A stretch of 64,000 nucleotides of DNA. Source: Capilliphycus robustus (lineage in GTDB: Bacteria > Cyanobacteriota > Cyanobacteriia > Cyanobacteriales > Microcoleaceae). The translations under genes and the position numbers were made by a program. Positions 52,826 through 61,741 of this stretch are shown here, in pieces. Below the pieces are notes generated by a model. That model saw only the letters and a list, made by a program, of their open reading frames with translations, was not told the DNA's origin and searched no databases. Position 1 is the first letter of the stretch. Each line of letters starts with the position of its first letter. The stretch is from positions 1 to 64,000 of the forward strand of contig NZ_JAYGHR010000011.1 in assembly GCF_034932365.1 (NCBI RefSeq), read 5' to 3'.

Positions 52826-52942
52826 ATTTTTGAGTTTGAGATAACGAGCGATCGCTTTAATATAGTCTCATATCTGTTGAACTTAATCATACCTCAAGAC
52901 TGACAACCGTTTGTAGACTCTTGCAATTTTTTTAGGCTGACC

Positions 52943-52976
52943 CCTTGACTTTATACTATAGTACAAGGTTTAAGAT
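52943..52976 (+). promoter_or_regulatory. MerR-type promoter/operator
   Basis: CCTTGACT at 52943 and AGTACAAGG (ending 52968) form the dyad of a MerR-family operator. A -35 box TTGACT (52945-52950) and a -10-like TAAGAT (52971-52976) are 20 bases apart, the long spacing characteristic of MerR-activated promoters. It drives the merR gene 30 bases downstream. Confidence 0.8.
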
Positions 52977-53005
52977 CAAGATCAAGTTGAATCGAGAAGG
53001 TGATC

Positions 53006-53416
53006 ATGCTGCAAGTGGGTGAAGTCTCTCGCAAACTCGGAATTAACGCCCAAACGATTTATTTTTATGAGCGAATTGGGTTAATTCCATCACCGCAGCG
53101 TAGTGAATCTGGCTATCGTTTGTTTAGTGAACAAGATATCGAAAGACTCCTATTTATTCATCGGGCTAAATCTCTCGGATTAACTTTAGAGGAGATTAAA
53201 GATATTTTAGCACTAAAAGATGGAAAAAAGCTCACTTGTCAAGCGTTGCATCAGCGATTAATCAACAAAATTAAACAGATTGAACAACAAATTTTTCAAC
53301 TGCAAATGCTGCACGAGGAACTTTTACCGCTCGTTGAACAATGCGAAGTAAACTTAAATCACCCCGATCCAACTCACGAATGTATTGTCTTAAATAAAGG
53401 TCAAAATAATGAGTAG
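53006..53416 (+). CDS. MerR family heavy-metal-responsive regulator
   Basis: This is 136 residues. The N-terminal helix-turn-helix, LQVGEVSRKLGINAQTIYFYERIGLIPSP, is typical of MerR. The dimer helix follows, and Cys residues at 82 or so, 113 and 129 are placed as in metal-sensing members: LTCQAL, VEQCEVNL and HECIVL. The ATG at 53006 is chosen over a GTG six bases upstream; GAAGG is just before it. It probably senses a metal and activates its own operon with the thioredoxin-like and permease genes; the thioredoxin start overlaps its end. Confidence 0.9.
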   Translation: MLQVGEVSRKLGINAQTIYFYERIGLIPSPQRSESGYRLFSEQDIERLLFIHRAKSLGLTLEEIKDILALKDGKKLTCQALHQRLINKIKQIEQQIFQLQMLHEELLPLVEQCEVNLNHPDPTHECIVLNKGQNNE

Positions 53417-53654
53417 TACACTAACCGTTGAAATATTGGGAACAGGTTGTAAGAAGTGCCATCAGTTAGAAGAAAATGTGAAAGAAGCGATCGCATCGTT
53501 AAACATAGAAGCGGTGGTGCTGCATATTAAAGATCCGATGAAAATTGCTGAACGAGGCGTGATGTCTACTCCGGCTTTAGTCGTCAATGGCAAAGTTGTG
53601 AGTCAGGGAAAAGTTGCCACACCGGAACAAATTCAACCCTATTTAACGGCTTAA
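53409..53654 (+). CDS. Thioredoxin-fold small redox-disulfide protein
   Basis: This is 81 residues. A redox motif GCKKC is near residues 13-17 (GTGCKKCHQLEENV), followed by the cis-proline region MSTPALVVNG. The size matches the small redox-active disulfide protein 2 family. It overlaps the merR gene by eight bases and precedes the permease, a common arrangement in metal-efflux operons. Confidence 0.87.
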   Translation: MSSTLTVEILGTGCKKCHQLEENVKEAIASLNIEAVVLHIKDPMKIAERGVMSTPALVVNGKVVSQGKVATPEQIQPYLTA

Positions 53655-53716
53655 TTTATATCAGTCTGGGGGCATAACATTCATGTCCCCTCTAGATAAA
53701 CTCAGAGGATGAACCG

Positions 53717-55042
53717 ATGCAAATTACAGCATTTTGGCGATCGCAATGGAAAGCACTCACCCTAATGATTTTGGGGTTTGTGTTATGTTTCTATCTGCCT
53801 GTTGAAATTTTACAACAATCTGAACGTTTACAAAATGCCTTTTGGGAGGCGCTTTATCTCGTTCGTTGGTACGCTCAAGAACACGTTTTATTGTGTTTAA
53901 TTCCTGCTTTTTTTATTGCTGGAGCGATTGCGACTTTTATTAATAAAGCCTCGGTAATGAAGTATTTAGGGCCTCAAGCAAACCCGATTATTGCCTATGG
54001 AGTCGCTTCAATATCGGGAACTATTTTAGCCGTTTGTTCTTGTACTGTTTTACCCTTATTTGCAAGTATTTATCGCATGGGAGCGGGATTAGGCCCTGCG
54101 ATGGCTTTTTTGTATTCCGGCCCTGCAATTAATGTTTTAGCGATTATTTTAACGGCGAGAATATTAGGCTGGCAATTGGGTGTTGCGAGGGCTATTGGTG
54201 CGATGATTTTTAGTCTTGTGATTGGTTTTGTAATGGCGTTTTTGTTCCGCCAAGAAGAACTGGAAAAACTGAATACTGAACTCACGTTACCCGATGTTGA
54301 AGACAGTCGTCCCTTATGGCAAACGGTTGTATTTATTGGGGTATTAGTCGGAATTTTAGTCTTTGCTAATTGGGCTGAACCGGGTACAACAGCAGGATTT
54401 TGGTATAGTATTTATTCAGTTAAATGGTTGATAACCGGAGTATTAGGATTCGGTTTATCAGCGATTTTAGTCGCTTGGTTTGATCTCAATCTCGGAAAAG
54501 TTGGTTTAATTGTTCTCGTGACAATAGTATTATCTTGGCGTTTTTCTAACTATCCTCTTGTTCCGTTTACTTTTTCAATGATAGGATTATCTTGGTTAAC
54601 CAGTACCAACAAAGACGAAGCGGGAGAATGGTTCACCGAGTCTTGGGAGTATGCGAAACAAATTTTACCTCTATTATTGATTGGAGTTTTAATAGCAGGC
54701 GGTTTACTGGGTCGTCCGGGTCAAGAAGCATTAATTCCGTTAGAATGGGTACAATGGGCGGTTGGTGGAAATTCATTATTTTCTAATTTCTTTGCTGCAT
54801 TTGCTGGGGCTTTTATGTACTTTGCCACGTTAACAGAAGTTCCCATTTTACAGGGGTTAATGGGGAATGGAATGGGTCAAGGGCCAGCATTAGCATTATT
54901 ATTAGCGGGGCCAGCTTTATCGTTACCCAATATGTTGGTGATTCGCAATATTATAGGAACGAAAAAAACAGTAGTGTTTGTGGCGTTAGTGGTGATTATG
55001 GCAACGTTAAGTGGGGTGATTTATGGGGCGATTATCAGGTGA
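53717..55042 (+). CDS. Membrane permease (DUF318/SO_0444-type efflux protein)
   Basis: This is 441 residues with eight or more predicted membrane segments. The signature CSCTVLPLFASIYRMGAGLGPA is found in the first half, and a second related repeat, LLAGPALSLPNMLVI, in the second half. The family is often near thioredoxin-like proteins and is proposed to export metal or metalloid; the exact substrate is not known. It is the third gene of the merR operon, 62 bases after the thioredoxin-like gene. Confidence 0.88.
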   Translation: MQITAFWRSQWKALTLMILGFVLCFYLPVEILQQSERLQNAFWEALYLVRWYAQEHVLLCLIPAFFIAGAIATFINKASVMKYLGPQANPIIAYGVASISGTILAVCSCTVLPLFASIYRMGAGLGPAMAFLYSGPAINVLAIILTARILGWQLGVARAIGAMIFSLVIGFVMAFLFRQEELEKLNTELTLPDVEDSRPLWQTVVFIGVLVGILVFANWAEPGTTAGFWYSIYSVKWLITGVLGFGLSAILVAWFDLNLGKVGLIVLVTIVLSWRFSNYPLVPFTFSMIGLSWLTSTNKDEAGEWFTESWEYAKQILPLLLIGVLIAGGLLGRPGQEALIPLEWVQWAVGGNSLFSNFFAAFAGAFMYFATLTEVPILQGLMGNGMGQGPALALLLAGPALSLPNMLVIRNIIGTKKTVVFVALVVIMATLSGVIYGAIIR

Positions 55043-55230
55043 GGTTGATGGAGGAAGAAAACTATTAAAACAGAACCAAGACTTTTTGGATAAGCCGGGT
55101 TTTTATGAGTGATTATTTTGAATAAGTTTGAGGAAAATTATTATTTATAACTAATCTTAAAAAAACAGAAATTAATCCATCCGTTGTAATTTCCGACAAC
55201 TTAATCCTCGGCAAGATTGGGTGATCAAAA

Positions 55231-55259
55231 ATCCTCAGCTTTTTGAAAAAGCCGAGGAT
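55231..55259. repeat. Stem-loop in 321-bp intergenic region
   Basis: ATCCTCAGCTTTTT and AAAAAGCCGAGGAT pair with a single mismatch over 14 bases, with a very short loop, so the inner pairs probably open. It lies between the permease and the 55,364-55,666 minus-strand gene. The rest of the 55,043-55,363 gap shows no gene. Confidence 0.6.
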
Positions 55260-55363
55260 ATCAACCCATAGATTTCACAAATTGAATCCAAACAGAAAGT
55301 CAAGTCAATGATAAAATATCAGCCCAATAAAATAGAAAGCTGTAACAGAAAAATGAAGCGTAA

Positions 55364-55666
55364 TTACTGTTTACAAACGGCTACACCATCGGCTTTCGTA
55401 ATTGAAAACGCATCAAATTCTCCCATCTCAAACTCACCCACGACAGTCACCTGTTCCCCTGTTGACAGATGACGAGTCGTATGATCTCCGCAAACATCCC
55501 AAGAATCAACGGTAATCCCCCGATTTTCACTTTGCAAGCGGAAACCATCTTCCCAAACCCGTTCAATTGTACCGGAAAAAGAACCATTATTGGCTTGAAC
55601 AACAGAAGGAAAAACAGTCACCGCAACCACACCGAGTACAATTGTGCCGATGATTTCTAATTTCAT
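55364..55666 (-). CDS. Exported small protein, OB-fold-like
   Basis: This is about 100 residues, starting MKLEIIGTIVLGVVAVTVFPS with a clear signal peptide. The mature part, NGSFSGTIERVWEDGFRLQS and TGEQVTVVGEF, has the alternating pattern of periplasmic OB-fold proteins that are often linked to stress or binding of small cations. It has two Cys in the mature part. An earlier in-frame start at 55696 would add ten residues. Family is not firmly recognised. Confidence 0.6.
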   Translation of the reverse strand: MKLEIIGTIVLGVVAVTVFPSVVQANNGSFSGTIERVWEDGFRLQSENRGITVDSWDVCGDHTTRHLSTGEQVTVVGEFEMGEFDAFSITKADGVAVCKQ

Positions 55667-55865
55667 GGGAACTCTCCACAAAAGAATGATTTTCAACAGA
55701 TGTATTGGGAAGTAGGCAGTTGAGACTGGCTAACTTCTTATGGTTTCAACAATAACCCCACAAAATGACAAGAAAATGACAACTCTAAAATCCTTCTATA
55801 TTTTGGGTAAAGGTCGGAAAGTCTGCGATACGGGCTACAGGGCTACACTCACGCTGCGCGATCGC

Positions 55866-57998
55866 TTATTTTGAAGTAATCTTATCCCTGAACTGTTGTA
55901 AACGCTCAACGGATTGCTTTTTTGTTGATTGACCAAAAAAAGATTCTATGCGCTTGTCAATCTCTAGAACAACTTCTTCTACTTCAATTCTTTCTAAAGC
56001 TTTATAAATCACATTAATTAGGTCATCGTCAGCTACCAAGATTAGTTCAATTAATTCTGCAATTCTTTTTAGGTTTGTTAGTGCGTCTACAGCCCATATT
56101 TGTAGCCATCCACTAGATATATATCTATCATCAAAAATATCACTTATAGCAATATGTTTTATGTTGTAAATAGCTTCATCATTAGCAAAATATTCAAGCG
56201 AATGAATGCAATAACCTACTCCTGTTTCATCACCATGATCATACCATTGCCACATTTTATCGACTACAATATCCGTAATTTGTTTCTTTATTAAGCTCAT
56301 ACTTTGTGTTTCAAGAATTTTATTTTTCTCGAAAATAACAATAACGTTTCTTGCCGAAGGTGCATAGTTTATTGATATTCTTATAGCTATTTCTTTTAGT
56401 TCATCGACCGAAATACTAGAAAGCTTATAGATTATGTATTCTTTAACCAGCGAAAGGATACTAAATTGATTTCCATTCTTATTGATCAATGATAGCTTTT
56501 CTAAAGCCACCAATCCTTCATCTCGATCAAGTTCGGATAAATCAGCTATGTATCCTAATTCTTGCCTGCTGAGAGAACTCTTAATGTAAGAACCTGTGGA
56601 TAGAGCCAGACAAATGATTAGCTTAAAAGCAGGTTGATCTTGAATATCTTGTACCGCATTTTCAAAGCAAAATCGAGCTATATCACCTTTAGCATCACCT
56701 AAACGTCTTAAAACTGTATCAATACCATATCCAAAGAAACTGACCTGTGCAATGCTCCACACAACTGCTAGGGGAACTCCTGCTGTTCTCCTATACAAAA
56801 GTTCAGCTTGTTCTTCTGTTAACTGAACATCTTTTTTCTGACATTCTTGCTGAATTAAGGATAACGCATCCTCACGAGGCATAGCAGATAGACGAATGGG
56901 ATCGGCGATATCAATACGGTGTCTGGTCGTAACAATACACTTTGTAGGATTTGGAAGTTCTCGGATAAAGCTATTAACTTGCTCATCATCTATGGTTTCG
57001 TAGTTATCAAGGATTAATAGGGTTCTTTGCCGAGATAAAGCACGCTTGATCAATATATTTTTTTCCGAATAATCGTTACAATTTTTATCACTGTTTTTGT
57101 CAACTGTTATAAAAATTTCTTGATAAATCTCGCCAATGGTATTAGTAAAATGATAACGGGCTTTTACTCCTTCAGCAGTAAGAACTGAAGTTTTAGCCGA
57201 AATCCAAATAATTGCTTCAAATCTCTCTTCTGGTGGAAGAAAATCATACGGGCGGAGATAACGATAAGCAACTTCTAGAGCCAAGGCTGATTTCCCAATG
57301 CCGCCGATGCCATCAATAACAATAGTCCAAACTCTATCTTGCGGATGAAGTAATTTATGTAACCGTTCAAGTTCATTTTTTCTACCTACAAATTTGAGGT
57401 AATCCGGTTGAGGCAAGTTGTGTAAAACCTTTTGTTGTACTTTTACCTCTTTTTGATATCTCAAATCATACTCTTGTTTTAAAGCACTAATTTCTGTTGG
57501 ATCGGCAACCTCAACATCTTGACCAACACGAATCAACACAGTACCTTTTTTAAATCTAATTCCTCTTGTATTCAAATCCCGATCTAGTTTTACAACATCA
57601 ACAGGAGGAAAAATTTCGATGATCAGCAAATTCTTATTATCTTCTAACTCAAAAAAATACATCTTGATATCAGAAGGCGATGGACTACAGGCTTGACGAA
57701 GCTTTCTGAGTGTAGTATCTCGGAGCATTTGAAGATCGGATAACATTCCACTATCATTTACATGAAATGTTTCTCTAAGTTGGTCGGGGTCTGGATCTTT
57801 GTTAGAAGCACCAATAATTAGATAAGCAGTCTGCCCGGTGTATCCTACATTCCCGTTGGCCAGAGCAATTATATCCTTGAGAAACTCACCCCATCCTTTA
57901 TCGTCAAGTTTGTCTGCACCACAATACCAACTACTTTTAAACTCAAGTTTGGGATTTTCAACATCGGCAAGTAATTTTTTAAGCTGACTATTTTCCAT
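55866..57998 (-). CDS. AlbA_2 (Schlafen-like) plus STAND NTPase
   Basis: This is 710 residues. The N-terminal part (PKLEFKSSWYCGADKLDDKGW, then TAYLIIGASNKDPDPDQ) is an AlbA_2/Schlafen-like domain. The central NB-ARC-like NTPase has Walker A GIGGIGKSALALE at about 230-243, the Walker B-like LLILDNYE and the sensor CIVTTRHR. The C-terminal part is helical. STAND NTPases work as switches in signalling and in defence against phage. The neighbouring genes are not obviously defence genes, so the role is inferred. No effector domain beyond AlbA is visible. Confidence 0.8.
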   Translation of the reverse strand: MENSQLKKLLADVENPKLEFKSSWYCGADKLDDKGWGEFLKDIIALANGNVGYTGQTAYLIIGASNKDPDPDQLRETFHVNDSGMLSDLQMLRDTTLRKLRQACSPSPSDIKMYFFELEDNKNLLIIEIFPPVDVVKLDRDLNTRGIRFKKGTVLIRVGQDVEVADPTEISALKQEYDLRYQKEVKVQQKVLHNLPQPDYLKFVGRKNELERLHKLLHPQDRVWTIVIDGIGGIGKSALALEVAYRYLRPYDFLPPEERFEAIIWISAKTSVLTAEGVKARYHFTNTIGEIYQEIFITVDKNSDKNCNDYSEKNILIKRALSRQRTLLILDNYETIDDEQVNSFIRELPNPTKCIVTTRHRIDIADPIRLSAMPREDALSLIQQECQKKDVQLTEEQAELLYRRTAGVPLAVVWSIAQVSFFGYGIDTVLRRLGDAKGDIARFCFENAVQDIQDQPAFKLIICLALSTGSYIKSSLSRQELGYIADLSELDRDEGLVALEKLSLINKNGNQFSILSLVKEYIIYKLSSISVDELKEIAIRISINYAPSARNVIVIFEKNKILETQSMSLIKKQITDIVVDKMWQWYDHGDETGVGYCIHSLEYFANDEAIYNIKHIAISDIFDDRYISSGWLQIWAVDALTNLKRIAELIELILVADDDLINVIYKALERIEVEEVVLEIDKRIESFFGQSTKKQSVERLQQFRDKITSK

Positions 57999-58220
57999 AA
58001 AGACTATGGGGTAAATGACTGTAGCTAATGAAACATAGTAGCATTTTCATTAACTAATCATAGATTGGGTTCACTTAAACCACACTCAAACCTAGTTATG
58101 TCGCTCATGGAGCCTTGAACAATCAAGCTAAAACTTCTTTCGGAAAAATTTCAACTTCAACTGTGCAGAACTCCCCGCAGAACAGTTAGACTGGACTTTT
58201 ATGGTGACAACGATCAATTC

Positions 58221-59720
58221 ATGCTCAACACCCTTGATCTTAGTTTATCTTTCGACAAAGAAACCTATCAAAGCCAGATTGAAAGCTTAATGCAAAAATT
58301 GCGATCGCTGCAACAAAGCTGCTGGGAAAAAAAGCTAACTGCAATGATCGCCTTAGAAGGTTGGGCAGCAGCAGGAAAAGGGGCGCTCGTCAAAAAAATG
58401 GTCGGCTACATGGACCCGCGAGGATTTATCGTCCATCCGATATGGCCACCAACGCGAGAGGAACGTCGGTATCCGTTTATGTGGCGATTTTGGCAAGTGC
58501 TACCTGCTGAGGGTCAAATTGGCATTTTTTATCACAGTTGGTATACTCATGTTCTTGAAGATCGCCTGTTTGGACGACTTCCTGAAGCGGAAGTTTCCAT
58601 AGCGATGCGACAAATTAACGCCTTTGAACGCCAAATGGTGGATGATGGTGTAGTGATGGCGAAATTTTGGATTCATCTCAGCCAAAAAGAACTCAAACGT
58701 CGCCTCAAAAAAGCAGCCAAAGATGAGTTGAGAGCGTGGCAAGTTCGTTCAGAAGATTGGCAACAAGAAAAAGATTATGAAACCTATTCTGCCTTTGCCG
58801 AAGAAATGTTAATTCAGACCAGTACAGGAGATGCACCCTGGACGTTAGTAGAAGGCGATAGTCAACGCTACGCCCGTATTAAAGTGCTTTCAACGATGGT
58901 AGCGACTCTCACCGAAGCATTAGATAGGCTACAGGTTCAGCTTCCGCCTGTGAGAACACCCCTACAAGACCATCTTGACCCCACAGAACCCAATCCTCTG
59001 TCTCAAGTCGATTTAAAGCCCTCTCTACTAGAGGATGAATACAAACAGCAACTCTCTCAACAACAAGCGCGTTTAGGTAAACTCCAAAAAGAGATTTATC
59101 AACAGGAAGTTCCGGTCTTAGCAATCTTTGAAGGGTGGGATGCAGCCGGAAAAGGGGGAGCCATTAAACGGTTAACGGATATTTTAGATCCCCGGAGTTA
59201 TCAAGTCCAACCTTTCGCCGCGCCCACAGACGAAGAAAAAAGCCATCATTACCTGTGGCGGTTTTGGCGACGTTTACCGCCTGCCGGAAAAATTGCTATT
59301 TTTGATCGCAGTTGGTATGGTCGGGTTCTCGTCGAACGAGTCGAAGGGTTTGCGACAGACGAAGAATGGCGACGGGCTTATCGAGAAATTAATGAATTTG
59401 AAGAACAACTAACCAGTGCGGGTTATGTATTGGTGAAGTTTTGGTTACACATCGATCCTGACGAACAGCTCAAACGATTTCAGGCGCGTCAAGACAATCC
59501 TTTTAGACAGTATAAGCTCACCGATGAAGATTGGCGCAATCGCCAACAATGGCCTTTTTATGAAGTGGCGGTTAATCAGATGATTCAACGGACTCACACG
59601 CCGACCGCCCCTTGGACAATTGTAGCCGCTAATTCTAAGTCTTCCGCTCGGGTGCAAGTGGTGGAAACGGTTGTAGAAGCCATTCAACGTGAACTACAAC
59701 GTCGATCAAAGCAAAAGTAG
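58221..59720 (+). CDS. pap: Polyphosphate:AMP phosphotransferase (tandem PPK2 domains)
   Basis: This is 499 residues with two PPK2 domains. The C-terminal one is complete: Walker A EGWDAAGKGGAIKRL and the IFDRSWYGRVLVERV motif. The N-terminal one has EGWAAAGKGALVKKM but IFYHSWYTHVLEDR, where the Asp after IF is replaced by Tyr, so it is probably degenerate. Two-domain PPK2 proteins convert AMP to ADP with polyphosphate. Gene symbol is by family. Confidence 0.87.
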   Translation: MLNTLDLSLSFDKETYQSQIESLMQKLRSLQQSCWEKKLTAMIALEGWAAAGKGALVKKMVGYMDPRGFIVHPIWPPTREERRYPFMWRFWQVLPAEGQIGIFYHSWYTHVLEDRLFGRLPEAEVSIAMRQINAFERQMVDDGVVMAKFWIHLSQKELKRRLKKAAKDELRAWQVRSEDWQQEKDYETYSAFAEEMLIQTSTGDAPWTLVEGDSQRYARIKVLSTMVATLTEALDRLQVQLPPVRTPLQDHLDPTEPNPLSQVDLKPSLLEDEYKQQLSQQQARLGKLQKEIYQQEVPVLAIFEGWDAAGKGGAIKRLTDILDPRSYQVQPFAAPTDEEKSHHYLWRFWRRLPPAGKIAIFDRSWYGRVLVERVEGFATDEEWRRAYREINEFEEQLTSAGYVLVKFWLHIDPDEQLKRFQARQDNPFRQYKLTDEDWRNRQQWPFYEVAVNQMIQRTHTPTAPWTIVAANSKSSARVQVVETVVEAIQRELQRRSKQK

Positions 59721-59963
59721 TCGGAAATCGATTGATTATTCCATCCACTTTACTAATATTGACAAGAGGCTTTCAGCTTCCCACTATTTTCTGTAAACTT
59801 TAGCCATATCCAAATCGGAATTGTCATCTCAGTTGGCCCTCAAACCGGGTAAACTGCCCTGGAGAAAGCGGAAGTTTCTGTTCTCTCCAGTTGGCACCGA
59901 GTCGGATGGTCTGGGTTGTGAACAAAACACACCTCTAAAAACTCATCTTGAACAACAGACAAA

Positions 59964-60950
59964 ATGTTTGTACAACTCACTCGACTTTTATTGTTGCTGC
60001 TAATTGGAACCATTATCTTTAGATTATGGAGACTTTTAGTAAGCAAAGAGGGGAATCTCGTTGGTCGGCTGTGGTTCCTATTGGCTGTATTTTTGTTACT
60101 GATTGCCTTTACCGCACCCGATAGCCCCATTGGACTCTCCATTTTGAGTCTTTTGTCCGTGTTTATCAAGCCCCTCGGTTTGTCGATTTTATTGTTGATT
60201 TTTGCCGCGACTCAAATTAATAAGGGGGGAATTTCTAATCCAGGCCCGAACTTGATTTTAACGGCTTTACTGATTTTGATTTTATCGAGTATGCCGTTTG
60301 TTGCTCAATGGTTGGCTTTTCAATTAGAAAGGACTGCCATTGAAACGGTTCAAAGTGATTTATGTTGTGGAGAAAGAGCCGAAGCTATTGTTTTACTCGG
60401 TTCGGGAACCACTGAACCGAAACTTCCCTATTCCACTCAAGTTCAATTAACTCGTATTGGCGATCGCATTCCCTATACTGCTAAACTCTACAAGGATGGT
60501 TTAGCTCCTGTGGTTATCGTCAGTGCGGGTTCAAGAAATGAATACATTCAACCCGTTGTGGAGGCAGACTATATTGCCCGATTGTTGGTCGGAATGGGGG
60601 TTCCTTCTCGATCTATTATTAAAGACACATCAGCAGGAACGTTGTATGACAGTGCGGTTTCTATTCAACAAATTGCCAAAAAACAAGACTTAGGACGGGC
60701 GATTATTTTGGTGACTTCTGCACTGGAAATGCGTCGAGCGAGCTTAACGTTTGCCCAAGTTGGATTCAAAGTGATTCCGGCTCCGACTAACTTTTATGCT
60801 CCTCTACCCAATGAAAAATACCAGCGACGAGTTTCGACGAAAGACTTTTTACCCAGTGCTGAAGCTCTTTTGTTAACGACGGATGTAGTTGAAGAATATA
60901 TCATTACATTCTATTACTTTATTCGTGGTTGGTTGGCTGCTGGGATTTAA
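59964..60950 (+). CDS. YdcF/DUF218 family membrane protein
   Basis: This is 328 residues. The N-terminal 130 residues have several hydrophobic helices. The DUF218 domain follows with AIVLLGSGTTEP, VIVSAGSRNEY and TSALEMRRASLTFAQVGFKVIPAPTNFYA. The domain is found in ElyC and SanA, envelope-barrier proteins. It is placed 244 bases after the polyphosphate phosphotransferase gene on the same strand. Confidence 0.87.
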   Translation: MFVQLTRLLLLLLIGTIIFRLWRLLVSKEGNLVGRLWFLLAVFLLLIAFTAPDSPIGLSILSLLSVFIKPLGLSILLLIFAATQINKGGISNPGPNLILTALLILILSSMPFVAQWLAFQLERTAIETVQSDLCCGERAEAIVLLGSGTTEPKLPYSTQVQLTRIGDRIPYTAKLYKDGLAPVVIVSAGSRNEYIQPVVEADYIARLLVGMGVPSRSIIKDTSAGTLYDSAVSIQQIAKKQDLGRAIILVTSALEMRRASLTFAQVGFKVIPAPTNFYAPLPNEKYQRRVSTKDFLPSAEALLLTTDVVEEYIITFYYFIRGWLAAGI

Positions 60951-60970
60951 CGACTCACAAAAAATTAGCG

Positions 60971-61068
60971 ATTCACAATTCACAATTATTTGGAAATTTT
61001 CAAGGGTGCTATCAATTTTCTAAGGCTTTGATTGGGGAGATTTAACCCAGAAGTTGTGAATTGTGAAT
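60971..61068. repeat. Long inverted repeat (98 bp)
   Basis: ATTCACAATTCACAA at 60971-60985 matches the reverse complement at 61054-61068 perfectly, with outer AATTAG/CTAATT pairs also present. The 68-base middle is AT-rich. It lies after the DUF218 gene. It could be a small MITE-like element or a structured 3' end. Confidence 0.7.
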
Positions 61069-61105
61069 TGGCTCTAATTCTTCGGATAAAATCAGGGACA
61101 TTCGT

Positions 61106-61390
61106 TTACCAATTGGGTTGGGATAAAGAATTCATATTAGGAGATGTAGGAGAAAGTGCATCTTGAAAAGGATTTGAATTTGTCCCCGCCGTATTTCCAA
61201 CAAAAAAGACTAAGCTAAATAACAGGAAAAACAAATACCAAATTGAATCCCATTCATCAGAAGAATTCCGATAGGATGATTCCCCTTTTCCTCGAGTGGG
61301 TTTGACATCAAATTCGATTTCAATTCGCTTCCCTTGAACAGGGCCAGAAACTCGAAAGCCATCAATTTGAACTTGTTCACGCTCTGACAT
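61106..61390 (-). CDS. Single-pass membrane hypothetical protein
   Basis: This is 94 residues. A soluble N-terminal part, SEREQVQIDGFRVSGPVQGKRIEIEF, is followed by one membrane segment (IWYLFFLLFSLVFFVG) and a Pro/Ser/Asn-rich C-terminal tail. No motif of known function is visible. Confidence 0.6.
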   Translation of the reverse strand: MSEREQVQIDGFRVSGPVQGKRIEIEFDVKPTRGKGESSYRNSSDEWDSIWYLFFLLFSLVFFVGNTAGTNSNPFQDALSPTSPNMNSLSQPNW

Positions 61391-61578
61391 TGGATTTCCT
61401 CAAAAACTTACAATCACTTCAACTATTAAGTGAGTACGGGGTTATCATGCGGCTCTCAGGATAAAATCTATAACAGTTATCAGTTCTAGGGATAACTGAT
61501 GAATTACCCCTATAGCAGAGAAAGAGTTGATTAGGACACTGTTTTTCTGTCAAATCCTTTTATGATAAAGGTTTCAAT

Positions 61579-61729
61579 TCTGTCTCCTGTCTCCTGTCTC
61601 CTGACTTCTGCTATAGCAGTTATAGCGCTACGCGCTAGGGAACAGGGAACGGGGAACAGGGAACAGCAGACTATGAAAGGGTTTCAGAATCTAAAAATGT
61701 CCTAACCAATTTGCGTAGTGCTATAACAG
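61579..61729. mobile_element. MITE-like inverted-repeat element, copy 2, with adjacent heptamer repeat
   Basis: Positions 61579-61610 hold three CTGTCTC-type units. The element at 61620-61726 has ends TTATAGCGCTACGC and GCGTAGTGCTATAA like the copy at 20,317. Inside are GGGAACAGGGAAC-type tandem units and the same AATGTCCTAACC block. The remaining part of the 61,391-61,741 gap shows no gene. Confidence 0.65.
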
Positions 61730-61741
61730 TTTTGCCTTTTG

